Notes under the pieces: generated by a model
Told to the model about the DNA's origin: nothing
The model's database searches: none
The model's input: only the letters and a program-made list of their open reading frames with translations
Part shown: positions 1 to 5,877 of the stretch, in pieces
How the letters are laid out: each line of letters begins with the position of its first letter
How positions within the stretch are numbered: position 1 is the stretch's first letter
Made by a program: the position numbers and the translations under genes
Source: Rhodospirillales bacterium
Lineage (GTDB): Bacteria; Pseudomonadota; Alphaproteobacteria; Rhodospirillales; JABHCV01
NCBI GenBank assembly: GCA_016776705.1
Contig: JADHSW010000152.1
Coordinates: 1-7,463, forward strand
Length of the DNA: 7,463 bases
Reading direction: 5' to 3'

Positions 1-1151
1 GCATCCGGATCACTTTCAGATGGCCGCAGAACCTCGCCGTGATAGTTGGTCGGAATACCACCCATGTTGTAGTGAACGGTCGGCAGGACCAGAATCGGCT
101 CACGCGTCGCATCGACACCGGTAAAGATCTGCGCCGATTCCGTAATGCCGGGCAGACGCTCAAGCAGCAGCTCTTCGCCCAGATGTTCAAGGTGCAGGAA
201 GATATGGTCCTCTTCAGCACCGACACCCCGGCCTTCCCTGATTTCAACGGTCATGGCGCGAGAAACCACATCGCGCGACGCCAGATCCTTGGCCGTCGGC
301 GCGTAACGTTCCATGAAACGCTCACCGGCGGAATTGGTAAGATAACCGCCTTCGCCGCGCGCGCCTTCCGTTATAAGGCAGCCTGATCCGTACATGCCTG
401 TCGGGTGGAACTGAACGAATTCGTGATCCTGCAGGGCCAGTCCAGCACGCGCGGCCATGGCATTGCCATCACCGGTGCAGGTGTGCGCTGATGTACACGA
501 GAAGTAGGCACGGCCATATCCACCGGTCGCCAATACTGTCGTGCGGGCGCTGAAACGATGCAGGGTACCGTCATCCAGATTCCAGGCAAGGCAGCCACAA
601 CAGACCCCCTCATCATCCATCAGAAGATCAATGACGACAAATTCAACAAAGAACTCAGCGCCGCGCTTCAGGGACTGCTGATAAAGTGTATGCAGGATGG
701 CGTGACCGGTTCTGTCCGCAGCCGCGCAAGCGCGCTGAACCGGGGCTTCGCCAAAGTTGCGCATGTGTCCGCCAAACGGGCGCTGGTAAATTTTACCGTC
801 TTCCGTACGCGAGAATGGCACCCCGAAGTGTTCCAGTTCGTGAACCGCAGGCACCGCTTCGCGGCACATATATTCAATAGCATCCTGATCACCAAGCCAG
901 TCGGACCCCTTGACCGTGTCGTACATGTGCCATTGCCAGCTGTCTTCAGCCATGTTGCCAAGCGATGCACCAATGCCGCCCTGGGCTGCGACTGTGTGCG
1001 AACGAGTCGGGAAAACCTTGGTGATACAGGCGGTTTTCAGGCCACCGTCCGACATACCAAGCGTCGCGCGAAGGCCTGCGCCACCAGCGCCGACAACGAG
1101 GACATCATGGACATGATCAATGATTTCGTAGGATTTGGATTGTGAGGTCAT
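1..1151 (-). CDS. sdhA: Succinate dehydrogenase flavoprotein subunit, N-terminal 383 residues (cut by window edge)
   Basis: Flavoprotein of succinate:quinone oxidoreductase (complex II), which oxidises succinate to fumarate and passes electrons through covalently bound FAD to the iron-sulfur subunit SdhB. The frame is open from the ATG at 1151 to the left edge, giving 383 of roughly 600 residues; the C-terminal third is outside the window. Visible landmarks are the dinucleotide-binding glycines GAGGAGLRA at about 21-29, the flavinylation motif SHTVAAQGG with His52, the active-site HPTG with His249, the catalytic arginine in KDLASRDVV (Arg293, equivalent to E. coli Arg286), and His360 in [12 protein letters not shown]. 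No frameshift or missing catalytic residue was found. The start lies 6 bp after the sdhD stop, and a GGAAG ribosome-binding-like sequence overlaps the end of sdhD, which suggests translational coupling. sdhB is expected just beyond the window. Confidence 0.97.
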   Translation of the reverse strand, partial: MTSQSKSYEIIDHVHDVLVVGAGGAGLRATLGMSDGGLKTACITKVFPTRSHTVAAQGGIGASLGNMAEDSWQWHMYDTVKGSDWLGDQDAIEYMCREAVPAVHELEHFGVPFSRTEDGKIYQRPFGGHMRNFGEAPVQRACAAADRTGHAILHTLYQQSLKRGAEFFVEFVVIDLLMDDEGVCCGCLAWNLDDGTLHRFSARTTVLATGGYGRAYFSCTSAHTCTGDGNAMAARAGLALQDHEFVQFHPTGMYGSGCLITEGARGEGGYLTNSAGERFMERYAPTAKDLASRDVVSRAMTVEIREGRGVGAEEDHIFLHLEHLGEELLLERLPGITESAQIFTGVDATREPILVLPTVHYNMGGIPTNYHGEVLRPSESDPD

Positions 1152-1157
1152 TATCGA

Positions 1158-1541
1158 TTAACTTCCGAAAGCGACGCGCAAAACTGCAAGCAGCGATGCA
1201 ATCCCGCCAATATAAGAGAAGCCTTTGACTGCGATCAGGACAGTCAACTTGGCCGCTTCACCATGAATGTAATCTTCGACAACGACCTGCATTCCCTGAT
1301 CAAGATGATAAAAAAGGCTGATAATCGTCAACACCAGGAGCAGCAGTGTGCCGGGTTCGGAAACCCACGCGACAAATGCCCCATGGTCTGCGCCGATCAG
1401 GCTGATTACGGCAACCACGAACCACAACATCAATGGCACCAGCGCCAGCGACGTTAAACGTTGCGCCCACCAGTGTGACGTGCCGCCGCTTTTAGCCGGG
1501 CCAAGCCCGCGTGCCTGGGCCAAAGGGGTGCGCATATCCAT
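1158..1541 (-). CDS. sdhD: Succinate dehydrogenase membrane anchor subunit SdhD
   Basis: Hydrophobic anchor subunit that, with SdhC, holds the SdhAB head on the cytoplasmic membrane and forms the ubiquinone and haem b site. The 127-residue product has the usual SdhD length. It has three likely membrane segments at about 29-50, 62-80 and 99-122. The N-terminal stretch has GTSHWWAQRLTSLAL (about 20-34), typical of alphaproteobacterial SdhD. The family motif YHLDQGMQVVVEDY (78-91) ends in the Asp-Tyr pair whose tyrosine corresponds to the quinone-site Tyr83 of E. coli SdhD. It lies between sdhC (13 bp upstream) and sdhA (6 bp downstream), as expected in an sdhCDAB operon. The identification rests on both motif and context. 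Confidence 0.95.
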   Translation of the reverse strand: MDMRTPLAQARGLGPAKSGGTSHWWAQRLTSLALVPLMLWFVVAVISLIGADHGAFVAWVSEPGTLLLLVLTIISLFYHLDQGMQVVVEDYIHGEAAKLTVLIAVKGFSYIGGIASLLAVLRVAFGS

Positions 1542-1554
1542 CCTATAGGTCTCC

Positions 1555-1974
1555 TCACAAAATTCCGGCGCGCAGGTAGGCGACGATCCAGGTCAGGGCC
1601 GTCAATCCGAGAGAGGAGACGACAACAATGATTCCCGTTGCGCGAAGCATGGGCAATTCAAAACCAATCCCAGCATCCCAAAACAGATGCCGAACACCAT
1701 TGGCGAGGTGATAAAACAGGGCGAATGTCATGCCAAGCAGAACCAGTTGGCCAAACCACGACCCCATGAATTCCTGAGCGCGCCCAAAGGCCTCAGGTCC
1801 GTAAGCCGCTGCCGAAAGCCAGTAAACCAGAAATACCGTCCCCAAAGACAGGGCAATTCCCATCAAGCGGTGCAGGATGGACAAAACCGACGTGATTTGC
1901 CGAGCATAGATTTGAAGATGCGGCGAAAGCGGCCGCGCATTTTTTATTCCCTGAGGGGTATTGTCTGTCGACAT
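1555..1974 (-). CDS. sdhC: Succinate dehydrogenase cytochrome b556 subunit SdhC
   Basis: First gene of the sdh operon and the second membrane anchor of complex II; it supplies one haem b ligand and part of the ubiquinone pocket. The 139-residue product carries the family signature RPLSPHLQIY at 14-23. This is followed by SILHRLMG (32-39), whose serine and arginine match the quinone-binding Ser/Arg of the family. The second signature FYHLANGVRHLFWD (87-100) contains His89, equivalent to the E. coli haem ligand His84. Three hydrophobic segments are visible at about 30-56, 74-92 and 110-134. The start at 1974 is chosen because the short polar N-terminus has family-typical length. The ribosome binding site is weak: an AAAGGA lies about 13 bases from the ATG. 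Confidence 0.96.
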   Translation of the reverse strand: MSTDNTPQGIKNARPLSPHLQIYARQITSVLSILHRLMGIALSLGTVFLVYWLSAAAYGPEAFGRAQEFMGSWFGQLVLLGMTFALFYHLANGVRHLFWDAGIGFELPMLRATGIIVVVSSLGLTALTWIVAYLRAGIL

Positions 1975-2055
1975 GGGGATGTCCCGATCCTTTGGTCCCT
2001 GGTGCCTGTTCAGGCTTCAATTTAGATGCAAAACAAGAGCAGGCATCATAGCAAT

Positions 2056-2084
2056 CGTTTAGCCTACCCGTTCGGGCAAGTCAA
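2056..2084 (-). promoter_or_regulatory. Candidate sigma-70 promoter of sdhCDA with internal palindrome
   Basis: On the minus strand a TTGACT box (2079-2084) is followed, after exactly 17 bases, by TAAACG (2056-2061). The -35 is close to consensus and the -10 is poor. The spacer holds a perfect palindrome CCCGTTCGGG (2067-2076), which could be an operator. The transcript would start near 2049, leaving a leader of about 75 bases before sdhC. This is the best promoter match by eye; there is no experimental support. Confidence 0.35.
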
Positions 2085-2099
2085 TGTTCGCAACTGCAC

Positions 2100-2247
2100 A
2101 ATACTCAACTGATTTTCGTTTTACGCCCTTGATTTACGCTATTCAAATAACAAGTTAAACGCCCCCTTCATTACATATTATTATTCTAATTTTATTTTTA
2201 GGGACGGCAACCTAATTCATTGAATTGAAACAAAACATATAAGTGCA
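2100..2247. other. AT-rich intergenic tract upstream of sdhC
   Basis: This stretch is markedly AT-rich, with runs of A/T around 2175-2202 and 2228-2242, compared with the GC-rich coding DNA on both sides. No ORF of substance crosses it. It abuts the phased TGTG repeats to its right. It could hold upstream promoter elements for sdh or for a rightward RNA, or act as an easily melted region. The sequence alone does not choose between these. Confidence 0.5.
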
Positions 2248-2308
2248 TGTGAACACTGTTGTGGAAAAGGTGTGAACGGTTTGTGGGCAGGTCAACTTTT
2301 TATGCACA
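2248..2308. repeat. Helically phased DnaA-box-like array
   Basis: Four direct TGTG-type 9-mers occur at 2248-2256 (TGTGAACAC), 2260-2268 (TGTGGAAAA), 2271-2279 (TGTGAACGG) and 2282-2290 (TGTGGGCAG). Their starts are 12, 11 and 11 bp apart, about one helical turn. The second is the complement of TTTTCCACA, a match to the DnaA-box pattern TTWTNCACA. An inverted TTATGCACA, also a match, follows at 2300-2308. The other three fit only partly. The array borders the AT-rich tract, the arrangement seen at replication origins and DnaA-regulated promoters. Direct repeats at 11-bp spacing are also typical of OmpR/PhoB-family regulators, so DnaA binding is only one reading. Confidence 0.45.
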
Positions 2309-2417
2309 GAAAAGTTTGTATTTGGGCGAAATTGCTATTGAAGCCAGAAGGGATAATCCGGACCATACCCCCAGCATGTAAAAGTGCCGATGCAGTAAAT
2401 TTTTCTGATGCTTTCTT

Positions 2418-2543
2418 AAGGGTCCTTCGGGACTTTTCGAAGTGCTGAAAGATAAATTTCCTGCCTTCTGAATGGTGCCGGTGTCCGCACCGGAAACGCT
2501 CAGGGGATAGTGTCCCAAAGGGGAAGATCAGGCTTCGGTCTGA
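2418..2543 (+). other. Three successive UNCG-type tetraloop hairpins
   Basis: Three perfect or near-perfect stems of 6-8 bp, each closed by a UNCG-class loop, occur at 2418-2437 (loop TTCG), 2478-2493 (loop TCCG) and 2528-2543 (loop TTCG). The first ends in TTTT and could on its own act as a short rightward terminator. The loops are UNCG only when read on the plus strand, which gives the orientation for any RNA made here. Confidence 0.55.
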
Positions 2544-3020
2544 AATGATCCGGCGGGATGCCACGAACGATACGACCTCACAAAGTGGGGCGGATTCTTT
2601 GCCTGGACTGGCTGCGCTTCCCTGGTGGAGAGCAGATCGACTGGGCGAAGAGCGACCCTGAAGATTTCGGCCCTGGTCGGAGGATGAGGGAGCGTGGAGG
2701 GACGGGGGGAGTTCAGACTGTTTTCAGCCCGAACACCGGTCGTCTCGGAAGGCCTGGCCTTCCTGGGTTCCTTACCGGAAGTTTCGGCTTCTTGGGGTGC
2801 CTCTTCGGTCCGCTTGCACGAGGAAACGACGTTTGTGTCGGAAGATTGCCATGAGCCCCAGGCCACCAGTCGGCGCGAGCCGGGGAAGGGCGCGGGAGGA
2901 AAGGTAATCTGCATCACCAGGGTCAAGGGTGGTTCTCTGCCCAGGGTTCGCCCATGAACCATGGGTGATGACAGCGACAAGCTCGCTTTTGTATGCGCGG
3001 AGCCTGGCCGGCTCCATTTA

Positions 3021-3100
3021 GAGGCGTCGGGTGCGCGGCTTACGGGCCGCGCGTTATACAGGTTTCCCAGGATCTGTATACCCGACGCCTCTTTCTTTTT
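3021..3100 (+). terminator. Three-way-junction hairpin with T-rich tail
   Basis: A 12-bp outer stem pairs GAGGCGTCGGGT (3021-3032) with ACCCGACGCCTC (3080-3091). It encloses two 7-bp hairpins, GCGCGGC/GCCGCGC (3033-3039 with 3046-3052) and TATACAG/CTGTATA (3055-3061 with 3074-3080, sharing one base with the outer stem). Almost no bases are unpaired at the junction. On the plus strand it is followed by TTTCTTTTT (3092-3100), as in an intrinsic terminator. On the minus strand, 21 bases beyond the mch stop, no T tract follows, so it is a poorer terminator for mch, though it may protect that transcript's 3' end. Confidence 0.55.
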
Positions 3101-3112
3101 CGTTAATACGTC

Positions 3113-4168
3113 TTAGCGCCTTGGCATCAGCACCGTGTAGTCAAAGTCCAGGACCACCGTGGGGGCGTACTTGCCGTCTTCGCCCTTGTCGGGAAATGCC
3201 TCACAGGAATGATCCTTGCTCGCGATGGTGCGCAGGCGCAGCGCGCCGATATCGTCCCTTCCGGGGATTTCAGATTTTCCCAGAACTTCGCTCCAGGCGT
3301 AAATCGTATCGTTGCCAAAGGTCGGGGCGACGTGAGTGCCGGCATTGATGGCGACAATTCTGAAGGCGTTCGCCAGCCCATTGAAAGACAGGGACCGGGC
3401 CAGGGAAATCACGTGACCGCCATAAACAATGCGGCGACCAAAGCGTCCGTCCTTTTCAGTATGCTGATTAAAATGCACCTTGGCTGTGTTCTGATAAAGC
3501 CGGGTGGCGATCATGTGGTCGGACTCCTCGATGGTCATACCATCAACGTGATCGATTTTTTCGCCCGCCTCGTAATCATCCCAAAGCATGGCGCTGCCCG
3601 AGAGCAGAGTGTCGAACCCTGCCACTTCCAGACCATCGGGAATGACCAGATCTTCATCGGCAACAAAGGCTGGCAGGTCGGGGACCAGCGTTTCTGGCGC
3701 CGGGGCCGCTTCGTCCCGCTTTTTAACCATCACCCAGCGGATGTAATCAAGCACCGGTTCCTCGCGCTGATTGACGCCAAGAGAATGAACGTATACGACC
3801 CCGGTTTTACCGTTCGAGTTTTCCTTCAGGCCGATCACAGTGGAGGTCGAACGCAGGGTATCGCCAGGATACACAGGTGCACCAAAACGTCCCGCCGCGT
3901 AGCCCAGGTTTGCGACCGCATTCAGGGAAATATCGGGAACGGTTTTGCCAAACACCACATGGAAAGCCAGCATGTCGTCAACAGGCGCGCCCTCGAACCC
4001 CAACGACATGGCGAACATGTCCGATGAATGAACGGCAAAACGGGTTCCGAACAGGGCCGTATAAAGAGAGGCATCGCCCTCACTAACTGTTCGCGGCGTT
4101 GCGTGGACAATTTCCTGGCCGAGAAAAAAGTCTTCAAAAAAATTACCGGGGTTCGTTTTGTTGCTCAT
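3113..4168 (-). CDS. mch: Mesaconyl-CoA (2-methylfumaryl-CoA) hydratase, MaoC-like double hot-dog
   Basis: Interconverts mesaconyl-C1-CoA and beta-methylmalyl-CoA, a late step of the ethylmalonyl-CoA pathway for acetyl-CoA assimilation, which also occurs in the 3-hydroxypropionate cycle. The 351-residue product is close to the length of known Mch proteins. It consists of two MaoC-type hot-dog halves, about 10-155 and 195-345. It opens with NPGNFFEDFFLGQ and carries the segments FGKTVPDISLNAVAN (73-87), TVIGLKENSNGKTGVVYV (110-127), LDYIRWVMVKKRD (140-152) and AKVHFNQHTEKDG..FGRRIVYGGH (229-252), which I associate with Mch. The start at 4168 is preferred over an in-frame ATG at 4252, because the latter would lie inside the upstream gene and add 28 atypical residues. 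The start is 4 bp after the upstream stop with no strong ribosome binding site, which suggests translational coupling. Confidence 0.88.
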   Translation of the reverse strand: MSNKTNPGNFFEDFFLGQEIVHATPRTVSEGDASLYTALFGTRFAVHSSDMFAMSLGFEGAPVDDMLAFHVVFGKTVPDISLNAVANLGYAAGRFGAPVYPGDTLRSTSTVIGLKENSNGKTGVVYVHSLGVNQREEPVLDYIRWVMVKKRDEAAPAPETLVPDLPAFVADEDLVIPDGLEVAGFDTLLSGSAMLWDDYEAGEKIDHVDGMTIEESDHMIATRLYQNTAKVHFNQHTEKDGRFGRRIVYGGHVISLARSLSFNGLANAFRIVAINAGTHVAPTFGNDTIYAWSEVLGKSEIPGRDDIGALRLRTIASKDHSCEAFPDKGEDGKYAPTVVLDFDYTVLMPRR

Positions 4169-4172
4169 GTAT

Positions 4173-5054
4173 CTAGGTTTCTTTCTTGGTGGCAGAAATG
4201 GCTTCCGCCATGGCGACAAGGCGCTGGGCGTTTTCCACGTGTAAATTCTCAATCAACTTTCCCTCGACTACGATCACACCCTGACCCTGCCTTTCAGCTT
4301 CGGCGTGGGCGGCGATGATCGTGCGCGACCAGTCAATTTCTTCCTGGGAAGGGGCAAATATCCTGTTGGCGACATCAATGGTTTTAGGGTGGATCAGGGT
4401 CTTGCCATCGAAACCGTGCTCCAATCCCTGGACACAGGAATATTCGAAGCCTTCGTCGTCGGCAAGATCAAGATGCACCCCATCGATAATGGCGATTCCG
4501 GCGGCGCGCCCGGCCAGCAGACACAACCCCAAAGAGGTAATCATCGGCAGGCGTTCTTTGGTGTGGAGGGCGTGCAGGTCCTTGGCCAGATCGGATGTTC
4601 CAAGCACGAGGCCTCCCATGCGTGGGGTGGAGAAGGCGATTTCTTCCGCATGCAGAATGCCCAGGGGGGTTTCCATCATGCACCAGATCGCCATTTCGTC
4701 AGGGGCACCGGATTCAATCATCACCTTTTCGGCATCCTGAACCATGGCCGCGCTATCGACTTTGGGCAGCAAAATTGCATCTGCACCGGACGTGGCCATG
4801 GCGGCAATGTCGTCCCGGCCCCAGGGCGTATCCATGCCATTGACCCTGACAATCAGTTCACGGTGGCCATAACCTCCCTGTTTCAGGGCTTCAATGATCT
4901 GCTCGCGCCCGATTTCCTTGGCGTCGGGAGCGACGGCGTCTTCCAGATCCAGAATCAGGCCGTCTGCGGCGAGCCCCCGTCCTTTTTCCAGGGCCCGGGC
5001 GTTCGAACCGGGCATGTACAAAATGCTGCGTCGGGGGCGTGCGGATGTCGCCAT
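4173..5054 (-). CDS. CitE-family CoA-ester lyase / malyl-CoA thioesterase (Mcl2-like)
   Basis: Member of the HpcH/HpaI-CitE superfamily that cleaves malyl-, methylmalyl- or citramalyl-CoA type esters, or hydrolyses malyl-CoA. At 293 residues it is shorter than the main malyl-CoA lyase Mcl1 (about 320). Its features resemble Rhodobacter Mcl2, the (3S)-malyl-CoA thioesterase: RRSILYMPGSNARALEKG (8-25), LILDLEDAVAPD (33-44), LIVRVNGMDTPWGR (67-80) with the CoA/substrate arginine Arg70, LPKVDS, MMETPLGILHAEEIA with Mg-binding Glu128, GTSDLAKDL with Mg-binding Asp155, GFDGKTLIHP, and VVEGKLIENLH near the C-terminus. A strong AGGAGG lies 6 bases before the ATG. It is the first gene of a two-gene operon with mch, so its substrate is probably beta-methylmalyl-CoA or malyl-CoA. 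Lyase versus thioesterase activity cannot be decided from sequence. Confidence 0.85.
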   Translation of the reverse strand: MATSARPRRSILYMPGSNARALEKGRGLAADGLILDLEDAVAPDAKEIGREQIIEALKQGGYGHRELIVRVNGMDTPWGRDDIAAMATSGADAILLPKVDSAAMVQDAEKVMIESGAPDEMAIWCMMETPLGILHAEEIAFSTPRMGGLVLGTSDLAKDLHALHTKERLPMITSLGLCLLAGRAAGIAIIDGVHLDLADDEGFEYSCVQGLEHGFDGKTLIHPKTIDVANRIFAPSQEEIDWSRTIIAAHAEAERQGQGVIVVEGKLIENLHVENAQRLVAMAEAISATKKET

Positions 5055-5200
5055 ATCTATCCTCCTGGAAAAATTGTGCGGTTGCGGGAAGCTACATCCT
5101 GATCCTTATCGATGGCAAGACCGTGTTCCGCATTGTGAAAAACAATACTTATCCTTTTCTAATCGCTCGTTTTTTGCGAGACTGATCCATGGCTTTCCCT

Positions 5201-5227
5201 ATTGGCTTATTCACCAGGATAGCCAAT
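5201..5227. promoter_or_regulatory. Inverted repeat upstream of the response regulator
   Basis: Perfect 7-bp arms ATTGGCT (5201-5207) and AGCCAAT (5221-5227) are separated by 13 bases and end 25 bp before the response regulator ATG. The repeat lies in the 198-bp divergent region between that gene and the CoA-ester lyase. It may be an operator or a hairpin in the 5' leader. No convincing -35/-10 pair was found nearby for either gene. Confidence 0.3.
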
Positions 5228-5252
5228 CAATGGACAGGGGCGGATTACCTTC

Positions 5253-5843
5253 ATGGCTGATGATTATTTAAGTAACATCAAGTTCCTCATCGTCGAGGAC
5301 AACAAGTTCATGCAGACTGTGGTCCGCCGTGTCCTGAGCGCGCTTGGCGTGAGGGACGTTCGCGAATGCGACGACGGCGCCGACGCCCTTAAAATCCTGA
5401 AAACTTTTCCCGCCGATATTGTCATTACCGACTGGGCGATGGAGCCGCTGGATGGTCTTGAGCTGACCCAGATGATCAGAAATTCTGCAGACAGCACCAA
5501 TCCTTACATTCCGATTATCATGCTGACCGCTTATTCAGAAATGAACCGTATCGTCGAGGCACGCGACAGCGGCGTCAATGAATTCGTCGTCAAACCTATT
5601 TCGGTCAACACCCTTTTCAGCCGGATTCAGGCTGTAATCGAAAGACCCCGACCTTTTATCAGAACCAAAAATTTCTTCGGCCCCGACCGCAGGCGCAAGG
5701 CATTGCCGTTCAACGATCCGGACCGACGAAAAGCAGCAAGTACCCTGCCGGACGGACTGGCATCTGACGAGCCGCAACTCGACCAGGATGAAGTCAATAA
5801 ATTGATGACACCGGGAACCGGTGAAGGCGAGGCGGGGGAATAA
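5253..5843 (+). CDS. Single-domain (CheY-like) response regulator with PDRRR tail
   Basis: Receiver protein of a two-component system with no DNA-binding output domain. Residues 9-127 form the REC domain: acidic pair Glu15/Asp16 (LIVEDNKF), phosphoacceptor Asp60 in IVITDWAMEPLDG, switch Thr92 in IIMLTAYSE, and Lys114 in FVVKPIS. All key residues are present. The 70-residue tail is polar and probably flexible, with two similar basic motifs, FFGPDRRRK (about 141-149) and FNDPDRRKA (153-161). Related GPDRRR motifs occur after REC domains in alphaproteobacterial regulators. No histidine kinase or chemotaxis gene is adjacent, so the partner is unknown. The Shine-Dalgarno is poor (GGGGCGGA about 9 bases before the ATG). 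It ends 24 bp from the convergent asd. Confidence 0.92.
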   Translation: MADDYLSNIKFLIVEDNKFMQTVVRRVLSALGVRDVRECDDGADALKILKTFPADIVITDWAMEPLDGLELTQMIRNSADSTNPYIPIIMLTAYSEMNRIVEARDSGVNEFVVKPISVNTLFSRIQAVIERPRPFIRTKNFFGPDRRRKALPFNDPDRRKAASTLPDGLASDEPQLDQDEVNKLMTPGTGEGEAGE

Positions 5844-5877
5844 TGTCTACATCCCCCCGCCTGAAACCTATTTCAGG
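5830..5877. terminator. Overlapping inverted repeats between convergent genes
   Basis: Stem 1 pairs AGGCGGGGG (5830-5838, inside the response regulator) with CCCCCGCCT (5854-5862) around a 15-base loop. Stem 2 pairs CCTGAAA (5860-5866) with TTTCAGG (5871-5877) around CCTA and includes the asd stop codon. The two share bases 5860-5862, so they cannot both form completely. Neither has a proper T tract on either strand. They are the only terminator candidates for both converging transcripts. Confidence 0.4.

Larger units (their letters stand above)
2415..3105 (+). ncRNA. Putative structured non-coding RNA of unknown family
   Basis: No reading frame in this block looks like a protein: overlapping open frames exist on both strands, are rich in Pro, Arg, Gly and Ser, and match no family I recognise. 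Several strong hairpins are present. Those with stable RNA loops read correctly only on the plus strand: AAGGGTCC-TTCG-GGACTTTT (2418-2437), CCGGTG-TCCG-CACCGG (2478-2493), TCAGGC-TTCG-GTCTGA (2528-2543) and CGGC-GCGA-GCCG (2871-2882). Others are at 2747-2763, 2945-2960 (nested within a 7-bp pair 2912-2918/2964-2970), 2973-2987 and 2999-3015. The block ends in a three-way-junction hairpin followed by a T-rich tract. Conserved core motifs of RNase P RNA, tmRNA and SRP RNA were looked for and not found. The 5' end is a guess; it could begin nearer 2300 or comprise more than one RNA. Confidence 0.35.

Noticed and set aside
661..700. Apparent frameshift in sdhA near codon 155
   Set aside because: Re-reading the minus strand gave an uninterrupted frame (HTLYQQSLK), so the gene is intact in the window.
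2292..2564. 90-codon minus-strand open frame
   Set aside because: Covers part of the DnaA-box-like array and the UNCG hairpins, has no family resemblance, and a competing frame covers the same bases.
2558..2957. Two overlapping plus-strand open frames (98 and 87 codons)
   Set aside because: Gly/Arg-rich translations without recognisable motifs, no convincing ribosome binding site, and mutual overlap in different frames.
2528..2980. 150-codon open frame on the minus strand in the sdhC-mch gap
   Set aside because: Its composition (rich in Pro, Ser, Arg, Thr) matches no family I know, other frames on both strands are equally open, and it overlaps RNA-like hairpins. Treated as a chance frame in GC-rich non-coding DNA.
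2415..3105. RNase P RNA, tmRNA (including the two-piece alphaproteobacterial form) or SRP RNA
   Set aside because: The GAGGAAAGTCC core of RNase P RNA, an ANDN-type tag ORF with a T-arm and CCA end, and the GGAAGGAAGCAGCC-like SRP loop were looked for on both strands and not found. GGAGGAAAGG near 2896 resembles the first only superficially.
3209..4027. 272-codon plus-strand open frame opposite mch
   Set aside because: Antisense shadow of a well-supported minus-strand gene, with no family motifs or ribosome binding site.
4169..4252. Earlier in-frame start for mesaconyl-CoA hydratase at 4252
   Set aside because: It would overlap the end of the upstream gene and add 28 residues unlike the family; the ATG at 4168 gives the normal N-terminus.
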